Source: Synaphobranchus kaupii
Lineage: Eukaryota; Chordata; Actinopteri; Anguilliformes; Synaphobranchidae
Length of the DNA stretch: 64,000 nucleotides
Assembly: GCA_029718625.1 (NCBI GenBank)
Contig: CM056389.1
Location: 23,283,381 to 23,347,380, forward strand
Direction: 5' to 3'
The translations under genes and the position numbers were made by a program. Below, one piece after another: positions 22,350 through 33,609 of this stretch; the first letter of the stretch is position 1; the number at the start of each line of letters is the position of its first letter. The notes beneath the pieces were generated by a model that worked only from the letters and a program-made list of their open reading frames with translations, searched no databases and was not told where the DNA came from.

Positions 22350-23285
22350 TTACCGGAGCTGGGTTACTTTCGAATGAAGTATCTGCGCAATCTTGGTCTT
22401 TAGTTCCTTGGTCTGCAGGGCATATACGATAGGGTTCATGTTGGCGGGAACGATGTGAAAGATAATAAACGCCGTCATCCGGTACCTGATGTGGATCTGG
22501 AGACGATGAGAAATGATGATGAGGAAGCTAGTCCAGAGCATGATCATGTAGAGGAGCAGGTGGGTGGCGCAGGTCTGCAAGGCCTTTCTGTTCAACTCCT
22601 TGTTCTTTTTGGAGACACAGCTGACCAGGATCCTGAAATACGTGAAGGCCACGCTGCCCATAGACAAGACAAGAAGTATGACGGTGAGGATCAAACCGTA
22701 GATATTGTTGATGCTCACATCCTGGCAGGAGAGCTTGAACAGGGACGCGTTGTCACAGAAGCCACTCAAAATGACGGAGCGGCAGCGAGTTAGCCGGACG
22801 CTGAGGCCCACAATAATGGATACCTTGATTATTGAATAACTCCAGGCAGATACAGTCAGCTTAGCCACCATGGTGGGGCTCATGATGGAGGCGTACCTGA
22901 GAGGGTGGCATATGGCCACATACCTGTCGAAAGCCATGATCATCATCACCGTGTGGCACGATGTCCCATAGGTGTGGGTAAAGAAGGCCTGGGAGACACA
23001 CCAGTTGTAGCTGATGGACTTTTCGGCGGCGACAATGTCCAACATCAGTCGGGGCAGAAGCACTGTGTTCCCCAGGACGTCGTTGAAGGACAGGTTGAAG
23101 AGCAGCAGGTACATTGGCTGCTGCAGGCTCCTGTCCGTTATAATAAGCAGCATGACCCCTATGTTGGTGGTCAGGATTATCAGGTAGATTACCAACACGA
23201 GGGCAAACACTGGGTAAATGAAACGATGGGGGATATCAATGCCCTCGATCACCAGGATGGGACTGTTGTAGGTCACATTATTCAT
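22350..23285 (-). CDS. Odorant receptor, teleost type, intact single coding exon
   Basis: A 311-residue class A GPCR with seven hydrophobic segments and the usual length for odorant receptors, which sense dissolved odorants at the cilia of olfactory neurons and signal through Golf and cAMP. Visible motifs: N-glycosylation site N3-V-T in the extracellular N-terminus; PMYLLLFNLSFNDVLG at the end of TM2 entry; Cys96 before TM3 for the conserved disulfide, with Cys168, Cys177 and Cys187 in loop 2; MAFDRYVAICHPLRY (117-131) carrying the DRY box; KALQTCATHL (234-243) before TM6; NPIVYAL (284-290) in TM7. The ATG at 23285 precedes the N-glycosylation site and gives the expected short N-terminus. The wording resembles fish-specific type 1 (class I-like) receptors. 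No frameshift is seen. It is the only intact host-type gene in the window and has no sister copy here. Confidence 0.93.
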   Translation of the reverse strand: MNNVTYNSPILVIEGIDIPHRFIYPVFALVLVIYLIILTTNIGVMLLIITDRSLQQPMYLLLFNLSFNDVLGNTVLLPRLMLDIVAAEKSISYNWCVSQAFFTHTYGTSCHTVMMIMAFDRYVAICHPLRYASIMSPTMVAKLTVSAWSYSIIKVSIIVGLSVRLTRCRSVILSGFCDNASLFKLSCQDVSINNIYGLILTVILLVLSMGSVAFTYFRILVSCVSKKNKELNRKALQTCATHLLLYMIMLWTSFLIIISHRLQIHIRYRMTAFIIFHIVPANMNPIVYALQTKELKTKIAQILHSKVTQLR

Positions 23286-24060
23286 CCTGGATTTCCTGGG
23301 AAATTCTGTCAGACTGGAAAAGAGAAAAGCAAAAGAAAGATTTTTTTCATGGCATGACGTTATAATTAAAAAGTATATTTTACAAGTTAAAATGTAAAAA
23401 AATATATTTATGTATCCATTATTACTGCTTTAAAATACATACTTTCATTACAATATTGTAGCATGCATTTTGGAATGTCATCCAGCATTAAAATCAATGT
23501 ATGCATCCTACTTATATTTTAAATACACCTGCCTTTTATATGCCATGACAGTGGGTGTGGGAAAGCCATAAAAATAATATTTTGATGAAAATCTGCCATT
23601 ATTCAATGACATAAAGCAAACCAGATTCAAATTAATGGATATAAATAATATAAAGTTGTATTTTGAAAAAAGTGTGAATTAATTTTCCACATTAATGCAA
23701 TTAAACACAATATCCAGCTATGTAATGCGTTCTAGTGGCAGCAACTCCACTGAGTCTAGCACATTGTGCAGGCTAGGCTTAGTTTCTTAAAACCACAAGA
23801 AATCCACATTTGCAATAAGAGAAATCCCATTATCGCTACAATGACATACAATCTCTTCTTCTCCAGTCTTCTAGAACGGTCTGTATTGTTACCAATGCTC
23901 ACACAGTATCGTCTAGTAGATGCTCCTGATTCCAAACAAAGTAACTGCACAATATTCTTTAGCTGTACTCTGAATGATGTAAAGACGAGGTCTTACCTGT
24001 CTCAGGTTTAAGGTTGGCAGTCCTCTCTTCCTCGTGGGCTTTCAGGCTTTATCCTGCCCT
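23286..24060 (-). promoter_or_regulatory. Putative 5' non-coding exon, intron and promoter of the odorant receptor
   Basis: On the minus strand a good donor (GACAG|GTAAGA, exon end 23997, intron start 23996) and a pyrimidine-rich acceptor (TTCTCTTTTCCAG, intron end 23314) bracket a 683-bp intron that would join a short leader exon to the coding exon 28 nt before the ATG. A TATA-like GATAAAGC lies at about 24047-24054, roughly 50 bp upstream of the donor. An upstream non-coding exon is common in odorant receptor genes. Without RNA this is inference. Confidence 0.5.
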
Positions 24061-24786
24061 CCCCTCTTTGTCCTGTCACTCATTCTGGAGGCAGGAGAGG
24101 ACCGCCCCCAGACTCAGTGATGATGTAATGCACTGAAAGACGGGTGGCAGATGCTGCAGCTGTTGACATGTTACTGCAGTGTTACATGCAGCCTAGGGAA
24201 ACAGGCCCACAGGTGCAGCCTCCCTCTGAGATATATTATGACTGTAATATTGTAGCATTTCTCTTCTTTTGTATAAATATTATTTTAATGTAAAACACAT
24301 ACTCGCCTGGATCAAATCTGCCATGAATGTTTCTTTTTATTCTTCACAACCATTCTACAGTGAGCACCATAATTCAATAATCGAGTTTGATAAGTAATCG
24401 AGATCAGTAAGTGACATTTCAAAATGGGCCGCACAGTGATTCTATCTGTGCCTTTGCTTTCTTTAAAAATGTGTTTTTAAAGGCAGGATTTATGAAAAAG
24501 TGGCGAGATTAGGCGCAGCTACGCTAGCACTTTTGAGTTTTATAAGGATGCAATGACAATGAGGTTGAAGTGCAGACTGGCAGCTTTAATTTGAGGGTAT
24601 TTTCATCCGGATCATATCGGATGAAACGTTGAGAAATTATAGAACCTTTTGTACGTAGTAATTTCAGGTGACTTTAGAAATCACTTTTTGTTTTGCTTTA
24701 CTGCTCATTCTAACAAAAAAAAAAACATGATTACACAGCAAAGATAAAGTGCAACTATCCCATCAATGTACTGGTATTATATACAG
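24061..24786. other. No gene seen
   Basis: Upstream flank of the odorant receptor. No ORF or recognised repeat. Confidence 0.25.
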
Positions 24787-25220
24787 TGTAGGAATTCTGT
24801 CTTTTGTAAAGTAAAACTCGGAGTTCCAAAGTTTAGGTCAATAGCAATTTAATTGTAATGCAAAATAGTCTTCATTACAGTATACAAGATACCGGGTAAT
24901 CGTAAGGGCAGTTCAATCACAAAATAGTGTTGTGTGTGGTACAAGCTTTATACCCCAAACCTGAAATAAAATGCTGACATAGAATGCAGGTTCCTGTCCC
25001 TGATTGGGTGACAGGCAAACAAATGGACATTGTATGTGGTGTGGAAGGGAACCAAATGGTTATTGTCACCTAGGTAAGCTGGCTAACTCCCGTCTCACAC
25101 CCTAGCGGTGCCGTCGTCACCAGGCGTTGTTTCTAACCCCCCTTGATCATTGAGTAAGGCTGATTGTGTTAGGTGACCATCCAAGAACATTGAAGCAGGA
25201 AATGTATTTTCCCTACAACA
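24787..25220 (-). repeat. Candidate solo LTR
   Basis: On the minus strand the segment starts TGTTGTAGGG and ends AATTCCTACA, the TG...CA ends with a short inverted repeat expected of an LTR. A TATAAAGC box lies near 24947-24955. GTATTATATACAG (24774-24786) and GTATTTTATACAG (25221-25233) flank it as a 12/13 direct repeat, longer than the usual 4-6 bp for LTR elements. Confidence 0.5.
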
Positions 25221-25233
25221 GTATTTTATACAG

Positions 25234-25699
25234 TTCAGAAACTGAATACATAGAATTCTGAGATTTTGTAGAAATATGTTTTAAGAAGTATTTTTTCCAT
25301 TTAGATTAAAAATGTCAGTTTAAAGTCTTTCCTTGTGTCATACAAGACATCACACATCTAAGATAATGGATATTTAAATGTCAGGCTGAATGAATGAACC
25401 ATTGGATCACATTACTGTGGAACAGCCCTTACAAAAAAGAATAAGCCTTAGGTTTTTCTTAACTAAATCCCAGGTAGTGTATTTCAAGAGGAAAAGTTAT
25501 ATCATGGTTTAAATACTTAAAGTTTACCCATTTAGGATGCAAGTACTTAAAAATATCTGTAAAAAGATTATTCAAAAAAATAAGTTGAACTTCAGTGTAA
25601 TTACAAAAAATGAACCTTTATGTCCTATTTTTTCATAAGGGTGTGCTTGTTTAGATTGTGTGAAACAAATGGGTCAGTGTCTGCTGGCAATTTTAATAG
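25234..25699. other. No gene seen
   Basis: AT-rich sequence without a supported feature. Confidence 0.25.
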
Positions 25700-26022
25700 A
25701 AAATATAGCTGCAAGCAGCGATTCCCGGGGGCCGAGCGGCATGAGCAGCACTTGTGAAACGCAGATACCGCAAAATGGTAGACAATTCTAGACTAAAGAC
25801 AAATATTTGTTTCTAATCAGGGCTTTTGCCATTGTTGATGGTATCTTAACCCGATCCAGTAAGGGCTTGCGTATTATGTCTTTTAAGTACAAGTGAAACA
25901 GTTAACAGTTAACATTGTTACATTTTTTTACCTTTGCAATAAAAAGGTGTTTCTTAATGTGAAAACACACGTTAAAAGAAGCATAGCATTTGCACGATAG
26001 TTTTGCCAAACATTAACTTAGC

Positions 26023-26098
26023 CATTGGTACCAAGCTGGAATTGAACCACTGACCACAAACATGGAAATCCAAGCTTGTATCCACTAGGCCAAAGCAG
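26023..26098 (-). pseudogene. tRNA-like sequence (degenerate)
   Basis: On the minus strand there is an A-box-like TGGCCTAGTGGATA and a B-box-like GGTTCAATTCC about 40 nt apart, with arms that do not pair well. Most likely a tRNA-derived repeat head rather than a working tRNA. Confidence 0.4.
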
Positions 26099-26304
26099 GT
26101 TAACAGAAATGTGGAGGCCAAATAAGACTTATGTGTTGCGGTATCAGATTGTGTTGGCATACTGACTTAATAATTCAAACAGTTAACAGGTAATATTGTG
26201 AAATTTCTTAGGCTTTGCAATAAAAATAACTTGTTTTATGTTAAAAGAACATTCTAAGCATGACGTGCACATTGTGTGCCTCAAAAAAAATGTTGGGAAT
26301 AAGT

Positions 26305-26372
26305 GGGGATCGAACGACCAACCTACTACACTGCAGTCCAATGCCTTAACCACTAAGCTACAGGAACTCTCA
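26305..26372 (-). pseudogene. tRNA-like sequence (degenerate)
   Basis: On the minus strand there is an A-box-like GTAGCTTAGTGGTTAAGG and a B-box-like CGTTCGATCCCC. The acceptor stem is poor. It lies ~280 bp from the other tRNA-like segment in the same orientation, so both probably belong to the surrounding repeat. Confidence 0.45.
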
Positions 26373-28344
26373 CAGTTAGTGTGGTAGGTAGATGGCCTGT
26401 TATGCATAGATAGTGTACTTGGCGGATGGCATACCTGCCATCCCAACATTTGTATTTCTATAGCGCCACTACGTGGATTGATTGGGTTAAAACTGCAGGG
26501 CTCAAGTCCTGATCTAACAGTCAATCAACCCACTAAGTTTCAGAACATTATATTAAACAGTTTTAGAATTACTTGCATTTTTGTGATAAGCCACGCCCAA
26601 TGTAAAATTTATTGGCTTCTCATTCGGCCATGTTTTGACATAGGCCTTAGAAAAGTAATATGTATATGAAGGGATGAGGGATGAGTCCCTCGAACAGGTT
26701 TGCTGCAAATTAGTCAAATTCTGTAGGAGGAGTAGCATTTTAAGTGTTATACAAAGAATGCTAATTAGCGGAAAATCAAAGATGGCAGACTTTATGGTTC
26801 CATGAGGCAAATTTGTTAGGCATGAGCAGCAGGACAAGTACACCAAATTTTGTGGCTTTAGATCAAACGGGGCGTATGCAGTGGGCATGTCAATGATTTT
26901 AGTGAATATTTAAATATTTTCTTATATTTGGATCTCTATAGCGCCGCCACATGGCTCGATTGGGTTGAAACTGCAGATGTCAAGTCATCATGTTACTCTT
27001 AATAGTCCTACCAAGTTTCATAACTTTCTGTCAAATTACTTTAGAATTGCTAGCATTTTGGTGATAAGCCACGCCCAATGCAAAATTCATTGGCTTGTCA
27101 TTCGGCCATCTTTTAAAATATCAGAATTCTGTGTATAATTTTTATGAAGCATGGTCAAAGGAGTTTGGTTACCAGGTTTCATGTAAATTGGCCAAATGTT
27201 GTAGGAGGAGTAGCATTTTAAGTGTTTTACAAAAAATGCTAATTAGCGGAAAATCCAATATGGCTGACTTCATGGTTCCTTGAGGCAAATTTGTTCATCA
27301 TGAGCAGAGGGACCTGTACACCGCATTTTGTGACTCGAGGTCAAACGGGGTGTCGGCATTGGGCATGTCAATGTCACAATATTTTCACGTGCACTACAGC
27401 GCCAGCAACTGGCCTATCGCCACCAAATTTGGTGAGGGCTTGTGAGATGACAACTTCTAACTATATGCCAAGTTTCATGAGAATCAGCCAAGCTGTTAAG
27501 GAAAAACATAGAGAAATACATTTAAGCCAAAATGGCGGCAAATTTAAGATGGCGCCCACCAAATTAGTAAAGATCTATGATCCAAATCCGGATCTTTGTC
27601 ACTGTAGCATGTCTTAAATCTCTGCAAAGGAACAGTGATTTTTAGTGAATTTTTAAATATTTTTTTATATTTGGAACTCTATAGCGCCACTACGTAGCTC
27701 GATTGGGTTAAAACTATAAAGGTCAAGTCCTGATGTTACTCTTAACAGACGTATCAAGTTTCATAACTATCTGTAAAATCGTTTTGGAATTATTAGCATT
27801 TTTGTGATAAGCCACGCCCAGTGAAAATTAATTGGCTCGTCATTCGGCCATCTTTTAAAATATCAAAATTCTGTATATGAATTTTATGAAGCATGGTCTA
27901 ATGAGTGTGTGTAGCAGGTGTCATGTAAATTGGTCAGATTTTATAGGAGTAGTATTTTAAGTGTTTTACAAGTAATGCTAATTAGCGGAAAATCCAATAG
28001 GGCTAACTTGATGGATCCTTGAGGCAAATTTGTTCAGTATGAGCAGAAGGACCTCTATACCACATTTTGTGACTCTAGATAAAACGGGGCGTATGCAGTG
28101 GGCGTGTCAATGATTTTTAGTGAATTCTCTAATATTTTCTTATATTTGGCTCTATATAGCGCCACCACGTGCCTCGATTGGGTTGAAACTGAAGATATCA
28201 TGTCCAGATATTACTCTTAACAGACCTCCTAAGTTTCATACCTTTCTGTCAAATAGTTTTGGAATTATTCAAATTTTTGTGATAAGCAACGCCCATTAAA
28301 AATTAATTGGCTCGTCATTCGGCCATCTTTTAAAATATCAAAAT

Positions 28345-28409
28345 TTTTAATTAAGTTGGAGCTAATATCAGACGTACTGTGGATGTAAGATTTTTTTAAT
28401 GTATATACG

Positions 28410-28508
<99 letters not shown>
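28345..28508. repeat. Partial copy of array component plus (TA)n(TG)n(TA)n microsatellite
   Basis: 28355-28410 matches 48108-48165 (GGAGCTAATATCAGACGTAC, GTATATACGTATATATA). A long (TG)n at 28442-28490 is flanked by (TA)n on both sides. Confidence 0.8.
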
Positions 28509-29082
28509 CAGATCCTTTCCAAAAAATTAGAATATCATTTGTTTCATTTTTCATAATTTTGGCTTACAGCTCCAGAAAACCCCCAAAACAGTATTTCAAG
28601 AAATTAGAATAGTGTGTCGAAAATCAGCATTTACTTCTGTTATTTCAGAGAATGAGTGGAGTGGCTTGACTCGAGGAATCCGACAGTTGTAGCCCATGTC
28701 CCGGATACGTCTGTACGTGGTGGTTTTTGAAGCACTGACTCCAGCCTCAGTCCACTCCCTCTGCATCTCCGCCAAATTTTGGAATCGTCTTTGCTTGACA
28801 ATCCGCTGAAGCCTACGGTCATCTCTTTTGCTTGTGCTCCTTCTCCTGCCACATTTTTCCCTTCCATTAAACTTTCTATTGATATGCTTGGACACTGCAC
28901 TCTGTGAACAGCCAGCCTCCTTAGCGATGACCTTTTGTGGCTTACCCATGTTCTGGCGGGTGTCAATGATGGTCTTCTGGCCAATTATCAAGTCTGCAGT
29001 CTTCCCCATACTGAACCAAACTGAGATAAACTTTGCAGGTGTTTTGAGTAAATTAGATGATAGTGTGACACTCAGTCTAAAA
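28509..29082 (-). mobile_element. Tc1-like transposon remnant
   Basis: The left end CAGATCCTTTCCAAAAAATT directly follows TA and is a typical fish Tc1 terminus. The minus-strand frame 28625-29009 encodes the N-terminal paired-like HTH DNA-binding region of a Tc1 transposase (KVIAKEAGCSQSAVSKHI; GRRRSTSKRDDRRLQRIV; EWTEAGVSASKTTTYRRI). The catalytic DDE domain is deleted, with sequence passing directly from the HTH region to the 3' terminus. The opposite terminus is missing. Beyond about 29083 the dispersed repeat resumes. Confidence 0.85.
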
Positions 29083-29806
29083 CAGATAAACCTGTTATTC
29101 TGCTGGCTTATAGGGCTCTGGTAAATCTAATTTTGAAGTACAGTGCCATTTTAAATGTAAAGCAGATTGGTTGGATAACATTAGGGTAAGTAATCCTTTT
29201 CGGAGAGGTATTTGGGCACTTTTGGGCACGCTTTGTAAGAGAATACCCTCATACACATAAACACAAAACATGTGAAGGTTAATTTTCTTCACATTCTGTA
29301 TTACAAAAAATGTTTTAAAAGACAAATAAAGTTTTCTGATGATTGACATGCCTAGACAGAAAGATATGCACATGTTTTATATTTGGCGAGGTTTGGAAAG
29401 GTTTTGGGACACCTGGGCCCCGTTTTGGTAAAAATACCAATGCATAAGGAAAGCCTGTAGATATCTTTACCAAATTGTATACACAAGTGGACAACATATT
29501 AGTGCACTAGTATAAACAATTATGGCTTGCTCCAGTACTTTGAAGTTCAGATATTCAGTGATAAACTATAAAAACACAAGGCGTTTTGTACTTTTTTTTG
29601 TATTCTTATGTGTATTTTGTATAAATTGTATGTGACCACTTTGACATACATTTATCCAAATTTCTGAATGGTACAAGCCTCTTCTTTCATTCAAACTTTC
29701 AACCATGGATGTGCAGTCAATAGTTTTTGAGATATTGGCACTTAATTGACACTAGTAAAAACTAGGCGAAAATTGGGCCAAATGGGCCAAAGTAAATTAA
29801 TAAAGA
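29083..29806. repeat. Partial older copy of the repeat seen in the 46-64 kb array
   Basis: Nearly collinear with 48496-49215 and its counterparts in the other array units (AGATAAACCTGTTATTCTGC through GGGCCAAATGGGCCAAAGTA). The stretch missing between 28508 and 29083 is replaced by the Tc1 remnant. Confidence 0.88.
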
Positions 29807-29847
29807 CCGAGAACAAACATCATGTCTCGCTAAAGACCCCGGTCTCT

Positions 29848-30847
29848 CTAGTGAGACGCCCCATTTCCCCCCAATTTAGGGCATTGCTCCTTTAAGTGTC
29901 CCCTGCGCCTGCAGTAGTGACACCGCTCCTTACGTGATTTAGGTCGTTTAGATTCACGCAGAGAGGTGCCATCTACCTGCATGGGCTGATCTCGACTAGA
30001 AGGAGAATATGCAGGAGAAAAAACTGGGGGTGTTGCCAAAAGAGGAGAAAAATAGCGATTGGACCATTCTCGCCTGTCACCTCTCTGCTTCTCACGCTCT
30101 TGCTCCCGAATACGATTATCGATATGGATAGCTGTGGATACCAGAGCATCGAAGGTAGCAGGCAGTTCTAGCACTGCCAGGGCATTCTTATTAGGGTCGG
30201 ATAATGCATTAATAAAGAGCGAAATCAAAGGACACTTAGACCACCCTGTTCTCGAAACATGATGGCAAAACCTGCTACAGAATCGCTGCCCTGGCGGAGA
30301 CGGGTTAGTCGCATGGCGGCTTCCTGACCAGAGACGTCATGGTCAAAGACTAACGCCATCTCATCCATCAGCTTATCCGCATCACTCATAACGGGGGAAT
30401 TGGCTCGTATAAGTGGGCTAGCCAGGTGAGGGCGGTACCGGTGAGAAGCGAGAGAATGAACGATACACAGGCCTCCTGTGACGAGAACCTAGAATGCTGG
30501 GCCTTAAAAAATATGATGCATTGAGTTAAAAACTTGCGACATTTGCCCGCCTCTCCGTCATAACGGAGAGGCAGCTGGAGCATAGGTTCCCTCATGGAAA
30601 AAGAATCGGGCAAGGGGAGAAGAACCTTGGGAGCTGTTGCTTGTGGAACTGGAGGTGTTGAGGCGACCATGAGTTGGTGAATACTCTCAGCTAACTCCCG
30701 GAACCAGCCCTCCTGAACATGCATTTGGTTAGATAATTGCGCTTGTTGGTCTAAAATAGCTTGCTGCTGACCCTGGAAAGCCCTAATGGTTTCTTCCTGA
30801 GCAGTCTTGATCTGATCCTTATCTAAGGGAGTTGCTGATCCTTCCAT
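29848..30847 (-). pseudogene. Ty3/Gypsy gag (frameshifted)
   Basis: Minus strand, ATG at 30847. The first frame (30847-30386) has a coiled, Gln-rich N-terminus, then a capsid-type PLRYDGEAGKCRKFLTQC stretch and a LTGTALTWL-like motif. Capsid sequence continues in another frame (about 30385-30230), then 30228-29848 carries a basic region and one CCHC zinc knuckle (CHYCRRRGHLKEQC) that would bind the element's RNA. This is the standard gag order. The gene is broken by frameshifts, and the pol gene expected beyond 29848 is missing. The ATG lies only ~17 nt after the LTR, a notably short leader. Confidence 0.88.
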
Positions 30848-30863
30848 GTTGGCTTGTGTGTAC

Positions 30864-31568
30864 TGTAAGGGGGGTCGGGTAGGAGGATCAGACGCGACCA
30901 GAATAGACTACGAGAAATTATCCATGCAAGTGAGTAATAACTAGAAAAGAAAAATATTAAGAAAGACGGGAACAAACAAATGAAATGAAACGGAACGATA
31001 CTCTAACAGAACGATACTCTAAACTCGAGTAGAGTTTATAATCTATAGAGAGAAAATAATCTCGTAAAGTACAGAAAACAGAAATAACCCCAATATCTCT
31101 GGGCGAACTCGAATAACGATCAGATGCAAACATAAAGGGAGAATAATCCTGTCGTGAGCCAAACCCACAGAATGGGCGAACTCGCAGAATTAAGCAGTGA
31201 GAAAAATAAACTGGTAGCAAACCTCTAGCTCTGATAAACGTCAGAGACAAAACAAGAGGCGAATAAGAAATTCGAATAGGAATCTAACCTAACTCTAGGA
31301 ACTTCAAAGACAGTCAAAGACAAAAATCCAGTCCTCCGGCTATACCTTTTTTACCTGGCTTGGTGAAACGTAGCAACAAAGACACACAAGCACCGGAAGG
31401 CGGATACAGCGTGCTTATATCGCACAAAGGAAACCAGGAACAGGTGCGGCAGGTATAGAGCGGAAGACGGGAAAACAGCGGTTGGCGAAAAAGAAAACAG
31501 AACGCCAGCTCATGGCTGCAGAGAAACATAAATGCAGAGATGGAATGAATGATAGTAAAACCATGACA
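30864..31568 (-). repeat. 5' LTR of the Gypsy element (705 bp)
   Basis: Minus-strand ends TGTCATGGTTTTA... and ...CCCCTTACA match the termini of the LTRs at 42430-43131 and 43706-44414, while the interior is different. It directly precedes gag. The 3' LTR is missing because the element is truncated near 29.8 kb. Confidence 0.75.
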
Positions 31569-32424
31569 AATTTTGTTGTAGGCTACATTGAACATTGGTC
31601 ATGTCGCTAGCTTTCTCGGATACAAGACCACTATATTGCTCACAGCAAAAATCTATCCGCCCGCCTTTTCTTTCAATATTTTCTTTCAAGTTCTCAAACT
31701 TTGTAGCATAAACCAAAAGACAGGCCAGTCAGTGTGCATTCAAAGATAAGACACGGTGGTCTATACAACAGTAAAGTTTACAGATCAGCCACGTCTCCCG
31801 TCTCCCCGTTAAAGCATGAACACAGCATAACAGCTACTAGCCTACTTCTCCACAAGCGACTGAAAGTCAGCGTTCTTTCTGATTTTCAGGATTTTCTTTC
31901 TAACCCACTGGCAAGCCTCTGCATATCAAACAAAAGCAGAGACTATTAACTGGTTCAATGACAACTGAGGAATAGGCAGAGAGAGGAGTGAATAGTGAAT
32001 AATTAGCCAGACTGAATGTGAATAATTAGCTGAAAGAGGAAGATTAAAAACTGCCAAATATAACCCAAAAATATCCCAAATTATAACAAGCCGCAAAATG
32101 CCATTTTTCCCTGCACAATAACAGAAAAAAATAAAATACGTTGGAATACGCCCAATCTAGCAGCACTGAACACATACGTTGGAAGGGTGTGAACGAGGCG
32201 AACGTAGTGGGTGGAGCAAAGCAAGTTGATTGACAGATTGTGCTCGTTGGGAAATTGGTAAATATATATGGAAATAAAAAAGTAAATAGGGAAATAAATT
32301 GGGAAATGTATATGGAAATAAATGAATATATTTTAAAAAATATTAGAAAATAAATTAAAAGAAAATACATTTAATAACTTAAATTAATTGCACATTTCTG
32401 TATTCATTCCCAGATTTATTTATT
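31569..32424. other. No gene seen
   Basis: Mostly AT-rich. 32250-32400 has repeated GGAAATAAA-type words. Confidence 0.25.
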
Positions 32425-32705
32425 TTGAAATTATTTTATAAATTTTTATATTTCCACATTTATTTATTTATTCTTGTTTGTTTTTTTTGTATTTTTTTGT
32501 ATTTGTTTATCATTGTGGCACTCTCGGTGTTCCATATCTTTCACCTATGTTGCTTTTATCTTCTTATCCTACATTTTATACATTTATTAATACTAAATTT
32601 GTGTGTTTTAATTATGCTTATGTCATTCATATGTGCTTTTACAATTTGTCTGTTGTGAAGCACTTTGAGCTGCTCTGTGTATGAAAGCTGCTATACAAAT
32701 AAAGC

Positions 32706-32740
<35 letters not shown>
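32425..32740 (+). repeat. SINE/LINE 3' tail with (ATT)n
   Basis: The segment ends GTGAAGCACTTTGAGCTGC ... GCTATACAAATAAAGCTTA followed by about ten ATT repeats (32709-32739), the 3'-end pattern of fish LINEs and the SINEs that borrow their tails. No head region was identified. Confidence 0.6.
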
Positions 32741-33595
32741 TGCCCAAATGGCAAGACAGGATGGTGTCTGCAGACTTGAAATTACTCTTTATTTAGTAGG
32801 GTTGGAGCTGTCAGTCATCCTTTTCAAGCCTTTGATCTGCTACAATGTAACAGTGTGCTGAAATGCTAACCGCCTTTAGCTCGTTTTTGGGAGATTAATG
32901 GTCTTTATTTTTATCAAGCTTTTTGTACAGAGTGTTGAAAGTGCTTTACAGTAAAATACAGCAATTACATTATTGTAAAATACACAAGTCGCTTAAGAAT
33001 ACAGTACAAGCAAGAAGGGGCAATTAGAGCGGGTATATGGATACAATCTTATACATAATGTGTAGCGTTGAATGGTTTTTATTCTTATTGTATAATATTA
33101 TTTTTTAACACAAATAAAACATGACAAAAGACAACATGACTAAAGACTGGATTTTATTTTAAAAAGTATATTGCTTCTTATTCGTTTTTAAAATGTAGAT
33201 ATGCTTTTTTTATCAAGCAAATGATTCATGGGAAAAAGACAGGATGGTTCATATTGTGCCAGAACAATACAGGACATGATGATCCTCAGTACAGCAAAGG
33301 AAAACCATTGTAGGATTTCACATCAAATGTCCTCTACCCAGCTGGCACAAAACTTTATTGCAACTTTTGCAATGGAGCAGTGAAGGTTTGTAAGGGTGTG
33401 GAGAGTAACAATGCTGTAGCAAAGTTATTCCAATGATAATTGTTTTTACCAGCTTCCAAACCACAACCTTACAGTGATGTTTGAAAAAAGTTCACCTGAC
33501 AGTTTTGTCTGTTGGAAAGGTTTTGAGAGATGCAGTTGTGATGAGAGCATAACTGACCAACTTTCCTCAACCTAAAAATTAGATTTTAAAAAAGT
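32741..33595. repeat. Unknown repeat, copy A
   Basis: Collinear with 36495-37205: GTCAGTCATCCT...CAAGCCTTTGATCTGCTACA, CTAACCGCCTTTAGCT, a GGTCTTTATT-type stretch, AAGCTTTTTGTA.AGAGTGTTGAAA, and later CAGCTGGCACAAAACTTTATT. The copies differ by many substitutions and indels. No ORF. Confidence 0.7.
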
Positions 33596-33609
33596 TATTT
33601 GGATAACTG

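Larger units (their letters stand above)
25700..28344. repeat. Long diverged tandem repeat block, ~480-bp period
   Basis: Begins with ATATAGCTGCAAGCAGCGAT, a word I associate with an abundant fish repeat. The TATAGCGCC(A/G)C word followed by a CTCGATTGGGTTGAAACTG-like stretch recurs near 26460, 26938, 27679 and 28156, with GTGATAAGCCACGCCCA and TTGGCTCGTCATTCGGCCAT at fixed distances after it. The second interval is longer (~740 bp) because another ~260 bp with a related TACAGCGCCAGC unit is inserted. Minor ORFs here are incidental. Confidence 0.7.

Noticed and set aside
22455..23357. Plus-strand ORFs opposite the odorant receptor (22455-22793, 22905-23357)
   Set aside because: Antisense shadows of the receptor coding exon with no domain of their own.
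26305..26372. Functional tRNA gene
   Set aside because: Box-like words are present but the acceptor and anticodon arms pair poorly, and the sequence lies inside a diverged repeat.
25700..28344. CRISPR-like array
   Set aside because: The repeats are long, diverged and eukaryotic. There are no short identical repeats with unique spacers anywhere in the window.
28265..28522. Minus-strand ORF of Tyr/Ile and Thr/His repeats
   Set aside because: Translation of a (TA)n(TG)n microsatellite. The same applies to 48089-48316, 53813-54040 and 59537-59764.
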